Notes: generated by a model from the sequence alone, not told the origin. A stretch of DNA of 64,000 nt from Viscum album (GCA_963277665.1 OY728123.1:632894915-632958914), one strand, 5' to 3'. Shown: positions 1 to 14,219, counted from the first letter of the stretch. Made by a program: numbers and translations.

Positions 1-530
1 AGTAAGGGAATATTGCCACTATGATAATATTGGGAATAGAATTTTACATATTTAATGATGGAATGGGGGAGAACCCAATGAACTATGATATTCCTGATTG
101 TGATCCTTGAATAAGTAAATGAAATTCTGGTATTTTCTGTATGTTACAAACTTATGTCTTATGGTTATAATATTTTTTAATAAATCATGATTTATTATGG
201 ATTATTTTACTAATTTATGAATTATGTATTATGACTGAACATACCATATTCCATGACTCTTGATTAATGATAATTGAATTATTGGGGTTGGCATTCACAG
301 GTAATTATATTCTTCTCAAAACCAAATTATAAAGCACACATCAAATCATTGATTGATATCTCATATGTTAACCCTTTCTAAGCATATGATATTACCCTTT
401 CTAATGATTCCAACATCCAATGGTCAAAATGAATGGTAGTAAGTAAAACATGTACAAGAGGTATAATATTATAAAATAACCTTATGGGTATATTTTGAAT
501 AACTTTTATGAAATAAGTTATTTATGTATC
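1..530 (+). mobile_element. 3' part of a Tekay-type Ty3/gypsy LTR (5' LTR of the leftmost element, cut by the window edge)
   Basis: The stretch lines up by eye with the 3' third of the better preserved LTRs at 16061-20186 and 25190-28915. The opening bases match the segment near 28360 and also 60690 (an 'agtaa-gga' block, then 'atgataatatt'). Further blocks around 200-260 and 450-530 also match in order. The match ends where a primer-binding-site-like TAGTACCC begins at 531, which is the expected LTR end. Divergence is high, so this is an old copy. It would pair with the LTR starting at 2854. Confidence 0.55.
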
Positions 531-539
531 TAGTACCCA
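531..539 (+). other. candidate primer binding site (eroded)
   Basis: TAGTACCCA directly follows the LTR end. The complete Tekay copy has TAGTACCA at the equivalent place (20187). Many plant chromoviruses use an initiator-Met tRNA site beginning TGGTATCA, so this could be a degenerate form. That assignment is inference from position and partial similarity. Confidence 0.35.
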
Positions 540-2840
540 AATATTATAAACAATTATGGTCCTCAGACATGTATAATTTATATATATATTGAATATTTAT
601 ATATATAATTATAATATATATGTTTGTTACTATTGGTTGGGATCAACTGGTTTCAATGCATTGTTTATTTATTTACAGATATTATGATTAAAATTTTTTA
701 TTGAAAACCCTAAAATAATTATATGTGTAGGATGATGGAATGTGGACTTGGTAAAGTAGATTATATGTGTTTTCATATATATTATATCCCTATTTGGACA
801 CTAGATAGTGAATAATTCTATAGAATGCATGAAACTAGGGGTAAAATCTATGAATGGAGAGGAATATGTATAATGTAAGTCATCCTCGGTTCATGATGAG
901 TGGTTTAAAACTTCACACTGGGACAGAAACTCCCATGTTATATAGCTTGGCTAATTTATATTTTATTTATGAACTATTATTAATTATTTTATCAAAATAT
1001 GGATATAAATGACCTAGGTTAAACCTAATGGGTCATTTTTTTGAAAATGTGTAATATTTATTTAGACATAAAATAATGTTTTTTTCACAATTAAATGATT
1101 ATTCTATGTGATTTTTTTTCTAAAACTATGTTTTTTCATATTATAAAGTGGATGGACCTATAAGTAATCATGTTAATAGTGAATTTGTGGGATAATGGAA
1201 TGAATTTAATCATGAGAACATAAAAGAAAGGAGAGATTTAATGAAAAAGTTGGTGTTTTTTCGTAATCATATATCTCATTATATGATTAAGGATATCATC
1301 TTGATTGACTTTCCTAATACACATAATAAATGAAAAATATATTTTTATGGGATTTTTGATTATGATGACAAGATACGTAATAATATTTATCTTTCTACAT
1401 TTATAGTTTGTTGGAATAATCACATAGGGATATGTATCAAAGGAATAAGAATATTTTTTGGTTGTTGAAAAGAAAAAAAGATTACAACTAATCATTATTG
1501 AAAAATGAAGAGTTCAATTGAGGGAAAAGAGTAAATCATAATGAAACATTTATATTTTAATTTATTATGTGTGTGAGACTTGGGAATTATTCAGGTAATT
1601 TCCCAAGTCCATGGACTATGTATTATAATAAGGAAGAGCCTAGATTAAAAAAATTATTGATGTGGGATTATTAAAGGGTTTATGTATTTGTATTCAAGAA
1701 TTATGTTTTATAAGTGTTTTATTATATTATGGATATAATAATAATGAAACATCTAAATGTCGTCTAAAATAATTTTCAATGAAGTATTTTAAGAATATGA
1801 TTAATCATAATAATAACCATGATAAGTGATTTAGTTTTACAATTATAATTACAGTGAACAAAAGATTTAGGGAAATATAACACTTAATATAAAACTATTG
1901 TTGAAATAATATTATTAGTACGAAGAGATGATTGATATTTATGAAATTGTAGGATATTTTTTATAGAGCCAATTTTTAAAAGCATATATTATTTTACTTT
2001 GTTTTCATGGTCATTATAGATATATATGGATAGAAGAATCTTATTAGGTGGTATTTATGATTATGTTATACACATTATTTAAATATTTACTTATGAGATA
2101 TTGACATTAATTAGACATAATTATTGTGTTGATAATTTATTAATATGTGATCAAATAATTCTAATATATGGGTATAATTTTTTTTTTCTAGAAGATTTTG
2201 AGTGGGTTTTTGTTTAGTTGAACTTCGGGTGGTATTATGTTGATTATTGAGATTGGTGAATGAATATTAATTCAGATTGGATATATGTTTATAACCATTT
2301 ATATTTTGATAAAAATATATAAATATATAAATATATATATTTATGGGGGTAATAAATTTCCATTCATTACTGGATCATATGACCCATTAAAAGTTAATTT
2401 TAGTGCTTCAAGCATGAAAACAATTCATCATGGTTATTTATCATATAGAATATGAGATTAAGTAGGGACAAAAATCATTTCAAAGAATAATAAAAGGATT
2501 AAATTGTGATTATGGTGCTGGAGTAAATCATGTAATTATGTTATCTTGAATTTATTACATTGATGGAAAATAATTTATCAACTCATGTAAGTGGAAGATA
2601 AATCTATCTAGTCATATGTTGAAAATATTTTTCAACCATCGAGTTCGGTTTTTGAAAAATCATTATACTTATAGGGATACACACATGGTATTATAAGTAT
2701 TCAATTAAGAAGTACGTTGGTTTTTAGTAGCGATACAAATATATTTTGTCATGACTTGATGTTCATAAGATTTTATTACTATGTCATGATACACTAATTA
2801 TAGTAAGTGATAATTAAATTTGGGAGGACACAATTGTTTT
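540..2840 (+). pseudogene. short internal region of the leftmost Tekay-type element: gag-start remnant, no pol seen
   Basis: About 620 bases after the candidate primer site, around 1149-1205, the sequence resembles the gag start of the complete copy at 20691-20750 (shared ATGGA, 'catgttaat', 'ataatggaatgaattt'-like blocks). Beyond that I could not recognise protease, reverse transcriptase, RNase H or integrase in any frame. The interval between primer site and PPT is about 2.3 kb, against 5.0 kb in the complete copy. It is therefore an internally deleted or non-autonomous copy. The open frame at 1238-1495 on the minus strand is not family-like and is taken as chance. Confidence 0.45.
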
Positions 2841-2853
2841 AAGGGTGGTAGAA
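2841..2853 (+). other. polypurine tract before LTR
   Basis: AAGGGTGGTAGAA precedes an LTR start. It corresponds closely to AAGAGGGTAGAA at 25178-25189 in the complete Tekay copy, and both are preceded by an 'aatt-ttt' run. Second-strand priming at such a tract is established LTR-retrotransposon biology. The assignment rests on this matched position. Confidence 0.6.
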
Positions 2854-5800
2854 GATAACATGTTCAGCTTTTATAATGAATTAAATAAATTATAAGTGTT
2901 TAATATCTTGATTAACATACAACACATAGCTTTAAGTGAAGAAAGATACAATAAAAAAATATTATTTTAAGGTTAACTTAATAACCTCGCTATTAAATTT
3001 GTTGGTATAAATAATTAAAAAAATTATGAAAAATATTTATAGTGGTTTAATATAATTTTAATGTATTTATTTATTAAAATTAATTAAGACTCTATTTTTA
3101 ATAAAGTAATTTGATGCTTCAAAAATATGTTTTTTCTTCTGAGAAATGTGTTTCATTGGATCATGTGTACAAAAAGTATAATTAATTTATATCATTTTTA
3201 TAAATTATATTTGATGAAATTGATATTATTATTAAAAAAATAACAATATTATAATATGGTTATTTATGTGGGATTGTTTTCTAAAAATAATAAACTTTTA
3301 TTAAGTGAAAATCCCATTTTTTTCGTAAAAGTCCCATTTATTTTCATTAAATCATGAAATTTAAAATTAATTATCTATTTCAGATTTAGATTTAATGTAA
3401 CATGAAATCCATTTTAATAAACACAATCTAAATAATTCCATATTAATAAAAACTATATTTTAAGGTTGTACAATTTTACTTTTATATTTAATAAAACAAT
3501 TTTGTAACAGAAAAAGTTATATCAATTTTAAGAATTTGTACAAGAAAATATTTTCAGGAATTATAGAAATTGAATTTTGATAAATGGATTCCAAATTGGA
3601 AATTATTAATTAGAAATTTTTTAAATATGTCCCATTTATTTTTTTGGAATTATGAATTGTAGCCAAGATAAAATTTATCACATTAGTAAAGGAAGAAATA
3701 ATATTTAAAAAAGGTTAAATCTATAAAATAAGACATAAAAATTATATATAACTTTATTATATTTCAATTTCTGAGTTTAAAAATATTTAACAATTCATAT
3801 ATTAAAAAATAAGCATCATTGTTCCATTTTTATTAAATAAATTATTTTAAATTAATTTAAATAACAAAAAATTTGAAAATTTCACTCTATTTCTTTTAAT
3901 TTCTGTTATATTTTCACATAGGGATAATAAGATGTCATAAAAGTATATGAAATTTTATTTTCAACAAATTATATTATTTTTTTTCAATTTTTTTATTGAT
4001 GGTATAACTACCTTAAACTCTTACACAACACTGACATTGTGTTTGTGGAAATAGTATAAAAAATAAAGGTGATGTTTTTTAAATCATAAACTAAAATAAT
4101 ATTTGGATAAATGTTTATGAAACATGAATTTTTTATTCAATTATTTTTTATAATTTATGGTTACATTTTTTATATTCTAATTCCATTTCAATCCTTTTGT
4201 CTTTAAATTCAAACTATATGAATAGTTCCCAAAATGACAATTAGTATTTTATGTTATATTTTATTTTATTATATTATTTCAAACCATAAAAACATGAAAG
4301 TATACTAGGGGTATTATATATTGTCTAATATTTTATCCATTATTAGTTTTTAATCCAATTTTAACCTTATAAGTAAATTAATAACCATTTAGTAATAAAA
4401 TATCTGTTACCTTGTTTAATGTTAAAATAAGTAAATAAATGGGTTAAACAAAATGGTATAGTTTAAAATAAAATATTAACCTATAAAATTATTATATTTC
4501 ATAATATTTTAATAGTAAAATAATTTTTTTATTTTGGCCACATTGTAAATTTTACAGGAAAAATGATTTATTTGGTTTAAATTATTTATGTAACTCAAAG
4601 TGTGTCCTTTCCAGAACTATAAAAGGAAATCACGTATCCTATAAATAAAATTCCTCATTAAGCATTATATCATAGATAATTATTCCCTTAATACCAAACT
4701 ATATTCATTTATCATTTCATAAATCTTATAGTCTTTCCAAAATACCATCAATTTAAGGCATTTGATTTGTACCAAAGTAGTATTCACAAAGAAATGTTTA
4801 ACTCTTATCTTATTAAATTAAATTTTATTACTTCTTTTACTTACCCTAAATCTATAGAATAAATTAAAAATTAATAAATTAATTATCTTAAATATAATAA
4901 GTTATTATTTTTAAGATTAAAAAATTATTATCCTCTTTATTTACATCCTATGGGTGAAGAAATATCCCCTTAAGCCTATATGTAGACTACCACCTCCACA
5001 ATGCGATGCATTTCATTTTGTCATTACTTCATTATATTGATGGAAATAAAGATTAATTTAATGAATATATATGATATATATGATAATATTAGTTTTCTAT
5101 ACTGGTGAATTATTATTCAATATTCTTTTATTATTACCAATGAAAAGATGAAACACAACTCATTAATATATACATACCACAGTTTCAACAAAGTGATGTA
5201 ATTTATTTTCTTCACTTATTTATATGAAGGATTAAAAAAGTGTATATGATGAATAAATAAATAAATTATTTCATGAATAATATATTGTATATGGTTAATC
5301 CATGACCATGGAGCATTCTCTAGAACCATAGACCAAAAAAATATGTGGAAGAAAGTCTGACTTTCAAAATAAAGATCATTTTAATGAAGATAATGTCATT
5401 GAAAGGATAACTAAATGTTATATTGTAAGGATACAGATAACGTTATGTATATAAATTGTTCTATAATATATTTAAAATAGTTATATATCTAATTATTGAT
5501 ATTTTAATTCATATGATGAAATACAAGACCTATTGTAGTGGTTTTTCGTCTCACTTTTGTTTGTGAGAAATTTGATACATTAAAAAATTGTTTATTTAAG
5601 TTGGTTTATAAACTACAATTTTTTATATATCATTAAGTGTTTTATATTCATTATAGTTAAAACATTATTCAATGTTATTTCCTTCATGTGAGTTATGATT
5701 TAAAAGTTACCAAAGTTGCAAATGATTATGTTAAAAGTTCATTTCCTTTAAGGATTACACATGCTGAATTTCCATTGAGATAAATTATGAAGGTATTATA

Positions 5801-5960
5801 CTATAAAACATATTTATTTTAGTATACATTATTTATTATGATAATTTTAATATACTATCACAATTTTATTCTATGAGGAACATCAAATAATCCAAAAAAT
5901 AATTTTAAATGAAATTTGACCATATTCCCTCCTTAGTCGGTTAAATTTTACTTTCCTGGC
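2854..5960 (+). mobile_element. Tekay-type LTR (3' LTR of the leftmost element), 3' end unresolved
   Basis: The LTR starts right after the PPT, and 'gataacatg' stands where the complete copy has TGTAACACC. Ordered similarity to the other LTRs follows: the block near 2980 ('cctcgctattaaatttgt', compare 6815), a promoter-like TATAAAAG near 4619, 'tgtagactaccacc' near 4980 (compare 8457 and 17707), a block near 5150-5210, and 'tctcacttttgtttgtgag' near 5550 (compare 27440). The 3' third is weak. A possible match near 5930 suggests that the LTR may run on towards 6498. Confidence 0.5.
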
Positions 5961-6498
5961 CATAATAATTAAAATTGCGTTATAAATGTGTGACATATTC
6001 ATGAATTATTTTGATAAGTTCATATTTTTAACCATTTTATTTATTTAATAATGACTAAAAATTAATCATTATAAATATTTTCCAAAAAATCTGTTTTAGA
6101 TTTTTTATAAAAGTGTTAAATGAATTTTTTATATTAACTTAAATTACATGAATTGATTTTACCACCATCTTGACCATTATTTTTGTTGAATTTAAAATTA
6201 AATCTTTCTTTATTTATTTTCAAATAAAAATATTTTATCAATATTAACATATTTTTTAGTTAAATATTAATTTAACAAAATATATTTTTTCATGTTTTTC
6301 AATAATGTTTTAAATAATATTTTAAACTAATTTATTATTTATGTAAAAATATTTTAAGGATTTTTATTTTTTAATAGAGATATGATCTTATGATACCATT
6401 CACATTAAATCAATTCATGGATTATAACGATGACTATTTAAGGAAATTGTTAAGAAAAAAATTTCTTTCCCATTGTTTAACTAAGATCCAATGAATCC
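5961..6498. other. AT-rich stretch, probably eroded end of the preceding LTR
   Basis: No open frame, RNA gene or strong repeat match was seen. A weak similarity near 5930-5960 to the 'gacc-atatccc' block of the Tekay LTRs makes it plausible that this is the decayed LTR 3' third. The sequence is mostly A/T runs. Confidence 0.3.
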
Positions 6499-8935
6499 TA
6501 TAACCTCTAGAGATTTTGTGAATTATTTATTTCAAATTAATTTAACCTTTTTCATATTTTTCATTTCACGCAACACTAAAAATGGTTTATTTTATATAAA
6601 ATAACTATGTTTGGCATGTATTATACACAAAATAATGTTAATTATGTACTATATGTAACATAAATTTTAGCATTCTCAATATATATCATCGATTTTAGCT
6701 TGTGTTACACATAATAATGAGTTTCCTTGAAGAATTTAGTAACATGCAATATCGAGTTTTATCAAAAAACAATTATATCATTAAAATGTTATTATATAAT
6801 ACAATAAGCTATAACCTAGCCATTAAATTTGTGTTTGTGAATATTATCAACAAATTTATGAAAATATATGTTTTAAACAAATAAATGATGAATTAATATG
6901 TTAGAAATCAAATAGAAATTAATATGAATATTCATTGTATATAAAAGAAAATATTATTATTTTTATGGTCACAATGCTATTTTACCCTAAAAAATTAAAA
7001 TTTTAAAACAATTAGATAGTGATATTAATGTAATATATATTTTATCTATTGAAGAATATATTTATGATATCCATTCAATATATTTTATGGACATAAAATA
7101 AGAATAACGCCAATTTTAAGGCAAAACTCATATATTTTTTATAAGGGGGTTTTAACACCCTTTTAATGGAGAACCCATCTTAAATCCAAATTTTGAAAAT
7201 TTTATAGATATAATATGTAAATTAGTCATTAAATTTTTTATATTAACATAAAAATTATGGTAGGATAATGTTTTGGTATTTTTTATGAAGTTTTCTTTTT
7301 AATGAATTCTAAACACCATTGAATTTTATATAAAAACTAATTTTACAAATAATTTTTATAAGGATAAATTTCAATTTAAATTTGATTATAAGTTTAATTA
7401 GATAATGTTTTTATCAATTAATAAAATATAGGACACTGTAACCATTTTAAAATTGAAATTATATATAGAAACATAGAAAACATTTGACCATTTGTTTACT
7501 TTAAAAACCCATATTTTTAACTCGACTGTGGGATTAAATATAAATTAATTTATAATACTTATGTGATTGGAATGAAAAAACAGATTCCATATTTATAAGC
7601 ATAATAATTTATATGGTTTAATATTTTCAAGTTAGTTTTTGACCAAAAATATTCGTCAAGGTAATTAAATTAATTACATTAATTAAAGAAAAATTAAAAT
7701 TAACTAAGGTATATTCCATAATTTTAAGACCCAAAAGAACCTATAAAATTGTCCAAGAGTTTAGGGATTTATATATATGGACCATATAATCACTTAGATA
7801 TACTTTAGAACATTACTGGATCTACTTTCCATAAGAAAAACAAGGATGGAATTCGGTTTTCCAAAATTTACAAGAGTGCAACTCATCCCCCAACATAAAA
7901 AGGAATGTACTATACGACTTAAAACAATATTCCAAACCAAATTGTGTTGAAGAAAATATTGAAATATAAATTCCCATCAAACATAGTATTCTAATTGAAG
8001 CCTCTATTTGGGTAAGAAACAATCCAAGGAATCCTTTTGGTATAAACAAAAAAAGGCTACCTGATGAAGATGTAATGTCTTCTCTCAAGCTCATTTAATT
8101 TATTTTGTTCTTCCACCCCCTCCACTCTCTTTATTCAATGTTTTTATAATAATAATAGTATATAAAATATAATAGGATGTTTTAATTATATTATTTATAC
8201 ATAAACATTCAAGCACATCCATCTAACGGGTAATAAACATACTATTTTTGTGTGTGACAAACTACCACCTCACTAAATTATGAGGGTTATTTTTTTCGTT
8301 TACTAACTCTCACTGTGGAAATTATGATGGAAAATATATTTATATATGTAAAATAATATATTTATTTTTTATTTTAGATTATTGATTCATTTTATAATAC
8401 AAATCTTTTTTTTCATTCCTTTTGGTGTAAATACGATAATTTCTTTTAATGAAGTGTGGACTACCGCCCCCTCAAAGCAATGCGATTTGTTCAAAAAACA
8501 ACATGAAATTTATTATATGAGGTTTTAGTGAATATATAATGTATATATAACATTATAATTCAAAGTTATTGATATTATATATATATATACATATTTTTTT
8601 TCTTTCTTTCAAAATAAAAATAAAAATGGAAACAACGTTCATACATACAGACAACATACCGTCTCCCTGAATGATGTATTCTGCATCATAATTATATAAT
8701 ATATATATTAATATATTAAATATATAATGAATATAAATTATATTTATATCATGGTTTAAATTCTGGAAATCCTGATATAAGTATAAGGACTAAGGATTTA
8801 ACAAATTAATACACATGCGAAGAACAATGAAAATATTAAATAAAGTGATAGCTCAACAAGGGATTGTTAACAAGAATGTAATATAATGTCGTAATAAAAT
8901 AAAATAGGGGATATACATGCCCAAATAAAATAGAG
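6499..8935 (+). mobile_element. 5' two-thirds of a third Tekay-type LTR, broken at 8935
   Basis: TATAACCTCTAGAG at 6499 aligns with the LTR start TGTAACACCTTCTG at 25190. It continues through a 'tgtaacat...tgtgttacac' block near 6650-6710 and the 'ccaaggaatccttttgg ... ggctacctgatgaaga' block near 8020-8070 (compare 17290-17330 and 26445-26495). It then passes 'tggactaccgcccc' near 8457 and 'catggtttaaatt' near 8750. The match stops near 8935, equivalent to about 18180 in the complete copy. The rest of this LTR seems to lie at 60466-61211, on the far side of the 51.5-kb nest. The 7822-8094 minus open frame is inside the LTR and is not a gene. Confidence 0.55.
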
Positions 8936-9318
8936 TACTTGTACCAATGTATCTCTTATGAACCACACTGATCTACGATATCATTCAAGTGCCACTGTAA
9001 GGAGTGTTGTGCTTATCATACTCTATGTTGAAAAAAATCCAATGGTAGGGACCCATGACCTGATATAATTGGGGTTCATTTCTCAACAAGTCTAAGGATT
9101 CAAGGGGACCCAAACTATAAGGGTGACGGGAAGGGTATCAACCCGAACACCAACTTAGTGATCTAGCCAGACCACTCAAAATGTTACGAACTACTACAGA
9201 AGATTCGTCCAAAAACCACCCCACATCATTTATGACTAGTTAAATCGGAGTCCATGATCATGTCATACATCGAAAACTAATCAGGATATGCTACTCCAAA
9301 AAATTAATTCTAGTTCTA

Positions 9319-9337
9319 GAGAGGGAGGTATGGAAGA
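9319..9337 (+). other. polypurine tract in unit X
   Basis: GAGAGGGAGGTATGGAAGA is almost pure purine and is followed directly by TGTAACATCTC, a typical Ty3/gypsy LTR opening. Copy B has the eroded equivalent TGTATCCTTTC at 15654. This defines the likely LTR boundary in X. Confidence 0.5.
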
Positions 9338-10560
9338 TGTAACATCTCAAAATGATCCCAAAGGATTCCACAGTGTGCAAGATGGTCTACACGACATGTG
9401 AACCCACACGAGAATTTTTTTTATCCTATCTACATGGGGTTTCAACCCATGTAGGGGGTACATGGTGTGTAAATCACATACACGATGTTTCCTGCTTCAC
9501 TCATCCCCTAGCTATGTTCCTCTTCCACATAGCTGACCAAATGTGTCCCTCAGATGCTATGTATCCAATACTACACAACATGTTCATCATAAATGGCCAC
9601 TTGGCCACATGGTTTACCGATGCACATGTTTGGAACCCCATGTATATGTTCATTGGCTAGGTACTTTTACACATCCATGTACAATAAAAAAACTAACCCT
9701 TTCCTTGTACCTTGGAAAATGGGTTTGATTAATACATGGCGTGTAACCCTAGAACACTAATTTTATTACCCAAAATCATTCCTCCATAAATAAGAAGATA
9801 TACATGACATGTGTCAGTAGACTATATGTATTGTAGATGGTAATTAAAGTAAGGAATTATCCTTTAAATTCACCAGATGCACCCCTATTTACCAAAAAAC
9901 AAACTGATCAACCTATAAGCGATCACTAGAAATTCTAAAAGGTATCTACAACCATAAAAAATGAAAAACTAATGGGATCAAGAGAATAAATCAAAACATC
10001 CTACCTCTAGGGAGAAATACTAAAGCATTGGGTGTAGAATAAAATACAGATCATTCAGATCCTTGATCTAATTATGATTGGTTCCAATAACTGATATTGA
10101 CAGCACATGTTCACTTCAATTTAGCTTGGTTTTTGTCCATCAGAAAATATAGGAGGGTATATGTTTTTAGGGGAATTGTGTTCCCCATCTTTGTGGGAGG
10201 GGTTGTATTAGGTTATATTTTAATTGAATTTTCATTTAATTAAATAATCCTTTAAAAAATGACCATCCATCTCACCTCTGACCAAAATCTTGGTGCATAT
10301 ATTTTTTGTTACTCCTATGAAAAACACGACATTATGAACACAACCACAACCCCAATGTTCCGATCCAAGACACTACTCACGGGTATTTTGCATTTCCAGA
10401 GATACTATACATGTGTGAGAAAATATATTTATTATTTCGAAAATCACCATTTTGAGTCTCTCCAGGTACTGGATTCTTAGGCCGACACAACATATGACAT
10501 TCAAAATATACTCATAAATATTCCAAAGTCATACATGTCAAACAAAGTCACTAAATTCTT
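9338..10560 (+). mobile_element. putative LTR of unit X, copy A
   Basis: It starts with TGTAACATCTC after the PPT. The right limit is taken from copy C, which loses similarity at 60465, the equivalent of about 10560. The equivalent segment in copy B is 15654-16060 plus 28916-29650, giving about 1.1-1.2 kb in both. Only three copies define it and the 3' terminus lacks a clear CA, so the limits are tentative. Its first 500 bases carry the palindrome pairs listed separately. Confidence 0.4.
9430..9840. repeat. palindrome array in X copy A
   Basis: An inverted repeat CTACATGGG/CCCATGTAG with a 7-base loop lies at 9430-9454. Variants of the 13-mer TACAYGRYRTGTA follow at 9459-9471, 9479-9491 (eroded), 9733-9745, 9801-9813 and 9823-9835. 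The spacings 9459 to 9479 and 9801 to 9823 are 20 and 22 bases. The same motif with the same spacing occurs in the copia LTRs and leader. Confidence 0.7.
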
Positions 10561-13500
10561 CCCAAATTTAAGGATTTTTTTCCTAGAAATGAAATATCCT
10601 AAGAATAAGGGATGAACTTAAGATCTCTACTAGAACTCCTATACTGTTAAGCTCATTAGGGGTTCTCATTCGGCTTGTATGCATACACTAATGGGAACCG
10701 CCATATTTAAGCCACACTCATATCCAAATACAATTAGTATGACATAATGCAATAAGTAGAAAAAGCCTCCTCAGCTTCTTAAGGTGGAAAGGCAACATGA
10801 ACCTCAATCCTTCTATAATCTTTGGATATAGCTCTACACCACATTTTTACCTCTCTTATATACCGATGTAGCCCATCATTTTGGATCCACCCAAGGATGA
10901 ACTCTGCTACAACCAACCCAATTGTCTTTCTTTTCAAGGTTGAATTTGAGCTTGTGAGAGTGCTGACAAAGAAGATAAGGTTTCCCAAGTGAAAACAATG
11001 GTTCTTACTAGGATCTTCCTTTACGAACTACCAACTACAACATAGACTTCCAAACTCAAACACTACCACACCATGTAGTGTCCTCCCAACTAATAATGGA
11101 TTATAGGAAATCGATCCACACTAGATAATCATTATTGGGTCTATATATGCTACTGTATAATGGTTCTATGCAAGGCTCTCCCTCCAATGGGGTCTCTATA
11201 AAAAAGGGTCTAGTTGAAAAACACCACTAGCAATTCTAATAACTACTCTCACACCCTACCACACAACCTTTACCTAAAAATAAAAGCCTATGGGAATTTT
11301 CCAACACAACTCAACATTGTTATATCTTGGAGTAACTTGAATGATCACTTGGTTTTGATCGTGTCTCAAAAACATATCTCATTGGGGGAAGCATCCCTTT
11401 TTCTCATAGTGCCAATGAAATTCTAAACTACCCCATGAACTCCCAAAGCGTCTCATGTTCAAAGATGTTTCCACATGCATGGGGGTAATAATGAACAACA
11501 AAGGGCTACCAGAATTCACACACTATATCTTACTAGTCCTTCTATTGGCAAACTACCAACATGTCACTATTTCCAAAAACTCATTCAGAGGGACTCATCC
11601 ACCACCCATTGATATTATCCTCTTTAGGTGGAATTAAATCACCCAAATGATTTTACTCACACCAAAAAATGAATCTCATCTTTGGAAACACCCATATTTC
11701 TAATGAATTTGAATCTACATCAAACAACTCCAACACAATGTTCAACCAAAACCCTACATCAACCTGATTAATCATATAGAAATAAGAAAAAAGTAACGAG
11801 TACTTATCAAAAGTGTCTAATATATTACTAGAACATAAAGTAGAATAGACTGACTGTGTACCATTATTCATCCTCAGATCAACTAGGTAAAAGGATTCTA
11901 TGGGGTATAGCTTTCCACATCCTCATCATCTAGTTTCCTAAGCCTGGTGTGGACCACATGGGGGTTGTGGTGGAAACAAATCAAACCAACTACCACAAAT
12001 AACTAATCTCACAAATCCTCAACCACAACCCTCATAATTCAGAACTCACTACTCAAAACGCTTCCTCTACCAAGGATCCCATCGAACAAATACCATTCCA
12101 CAACCCAATGGGATGGACAATCCCCAAAAAGATTACACTATAAATTGAAAAAGTAACACATGAACTCCTATAGTTGACCGGATCCCGAGGGTGTCTCTTT
12201 AACTACATGGCCAATTGCCCGATTCTCGGCATGGGTATGCCTCATTTACCATGATCTAGTAATCTTTCATCTGATAGTTATTTCAAATTCCTTAAACTCA
12301 TGGCCACCACTATGGTCCACATCTACCCAGCCTTCCTCTAGAAAATTTCTCCACGACTAGATCCCAAAATATTACCCTATGAAAGAATGGAATGAACAAT
12401 GAGACCACACATTCTCAGATGTCTATATGGAAGACATGATCAATGTTTTTAGCTCTAAATAATGAGTCTCACACCATATCCAAGGAGTAAAATGAATGGT
12501 CTAGGATCCTCACTGAGTACTATGCCACAATGATGCTTCCAAGGTGTTGCGGAATATGATTCAATATATGGACTAACCTCAATGTGGCTAGGGAAAACAC
12601 TATGTTCAGGATAAACTAGAACTCCAACCATGTGGGAATCACCTCATAATTGGACATCATCTCTAAAATCCATCTGAACACCACTGACAACATCACTCAA
12701 GGACCACCATCGAATCAAGTGGTGGCCTCACTAGGTGGAAACCATGCCTGAAAAACTTAAGATGGTCATCTATTTGTTATGGGTCTAGATCACCTTGGTA
12801 CACTGGAGGGCACATCCTGTGGAATTCATGTAACACCCTCATTTGGTAATTATAAATTACCAAAAACTCTGGCATAACCTGCTGATAAATGGGGGGTGAC
12901 TAAACTATATGAACACCTAGAGGAATAGCCTCAGAACTAGTTCCCTACAATGAAGCCTTGTGATGGGGTGGATCATTACCAAAATCCAACTTAGGAACTA
13001 TGTATTGATGTTTTCATAGATGAATCCAAAAATAGAATGAAGAGATGCCATTTTCACGTATATATTTTTCAATATGACTCATGAAGGATAATGAAAAAAC
13101 TAAAACCAATCCTTATTTGATGAATGTACCATTATTTCCCTACGACCATTGTCTTAATGTTCGACGTTGAAATGGAGTATATCAGAGTCCTAGGGAATGG
13201 ATACATTAGCTAACACACCAACACTAGGACCTATGCCCTGAGAGCTGAACTCAAAACACCCTAACAATATAGCTATGAATCCCAATCCTTTCTCAAGTCA
13301 CTACAGTCCCAATATCGAACCTATTTTGATACCACTATATCACGACCTGACCTGACATAGCATGTGCCAGAACTCCCTAAGGATCCTCCAACATGCCAGG
13401 GGATAGAGAATGGTGTGGGGTTGGAATATCACATAGATGGGAGGCCTTTTCCTAATGTATATATATGAACATGCCCAAAAACAACTCAATGAAATAGTGT

Positions 13501-14219
13501 AGAGATCTAGAAAATTGTGAAATAAAATGAATTAAACAACTATGCCAAACTAGAGTATATAATATTTAATGAAAGGAAAATTTTTAAAAAACTCCTTCGT
13601 TAATGGAAAATGGTAAAAGCATCCACACATCTTAGTAGTATTGAATCACTATCAAAAGATACTCCCAGTAAACTACTTAGAATATCTTCAGTAATCACTT
13701 CAGTCGGTCTAGATCACTATGCTCTGCCCCCCTCTGGTCATTTAAGGACTCCATTGAAAACCATGCAGTCTGCATAAGAAACAAATATGTAGGAATGTCT
13801 TATGTAAGGGTGAGTATAAAAATACTCAGTAGGAACCTTGAATACCCAAAATAAATGCAATAAAATAAAAGGAAAAAATTTTGTAAACCTTGCTAGAGGG
13901 AAACCAATCGAGAGAGGAAATCTATCTCAAACGATACTTAAATATACATGACTAGTCACCTCAGTCCACAAAGGATTTCATCCTAGACATGTGACATCAA
14001 AACACGGACTCCTAGAAATCAAGAAGATATAATCAACTGATAATCCATGTATCCTGAGGTTTCCACTCATAGAAAGTGACATGACTCTACTGAAGGCTAT
14101 AATGGTAACACATAAAACTAGGATAACACACTCCATGAGCCCTTACACCATAGAAGAAACCTGTTGAAGATATATGATCCATCAGGAACAACTCAATAGA
14201 TGTAGATCTAGTGCGTAGA
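10561..14219. other. internal part of unit X copy A, no coding region recognised
   Basis: The first 1.2 kb has a diverged counterpart at 29650-30860, and the rest is single copy in this window. Short open frames (10779-10988 minus, 11214-11426, 11455-11637, 11653-11871 minus) show no domain, and copy B does not conserve their frames by eye. A second TGTAACACCCTC occurs at 12829, directly before a hairpin, and could be another LTR start or chance. Confidence 0.4.
12842..12864. repeat. perfect 10-bp stem hairpin
   Basis: TTTGGTAATT at 12842-12851 and AATTACCAAA at 12855-12864 are exact reverse complements around ATA. It lies two bases after TGTAACACCCTCA (12829-12841). The role is unknown. Confidence 0.6.
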
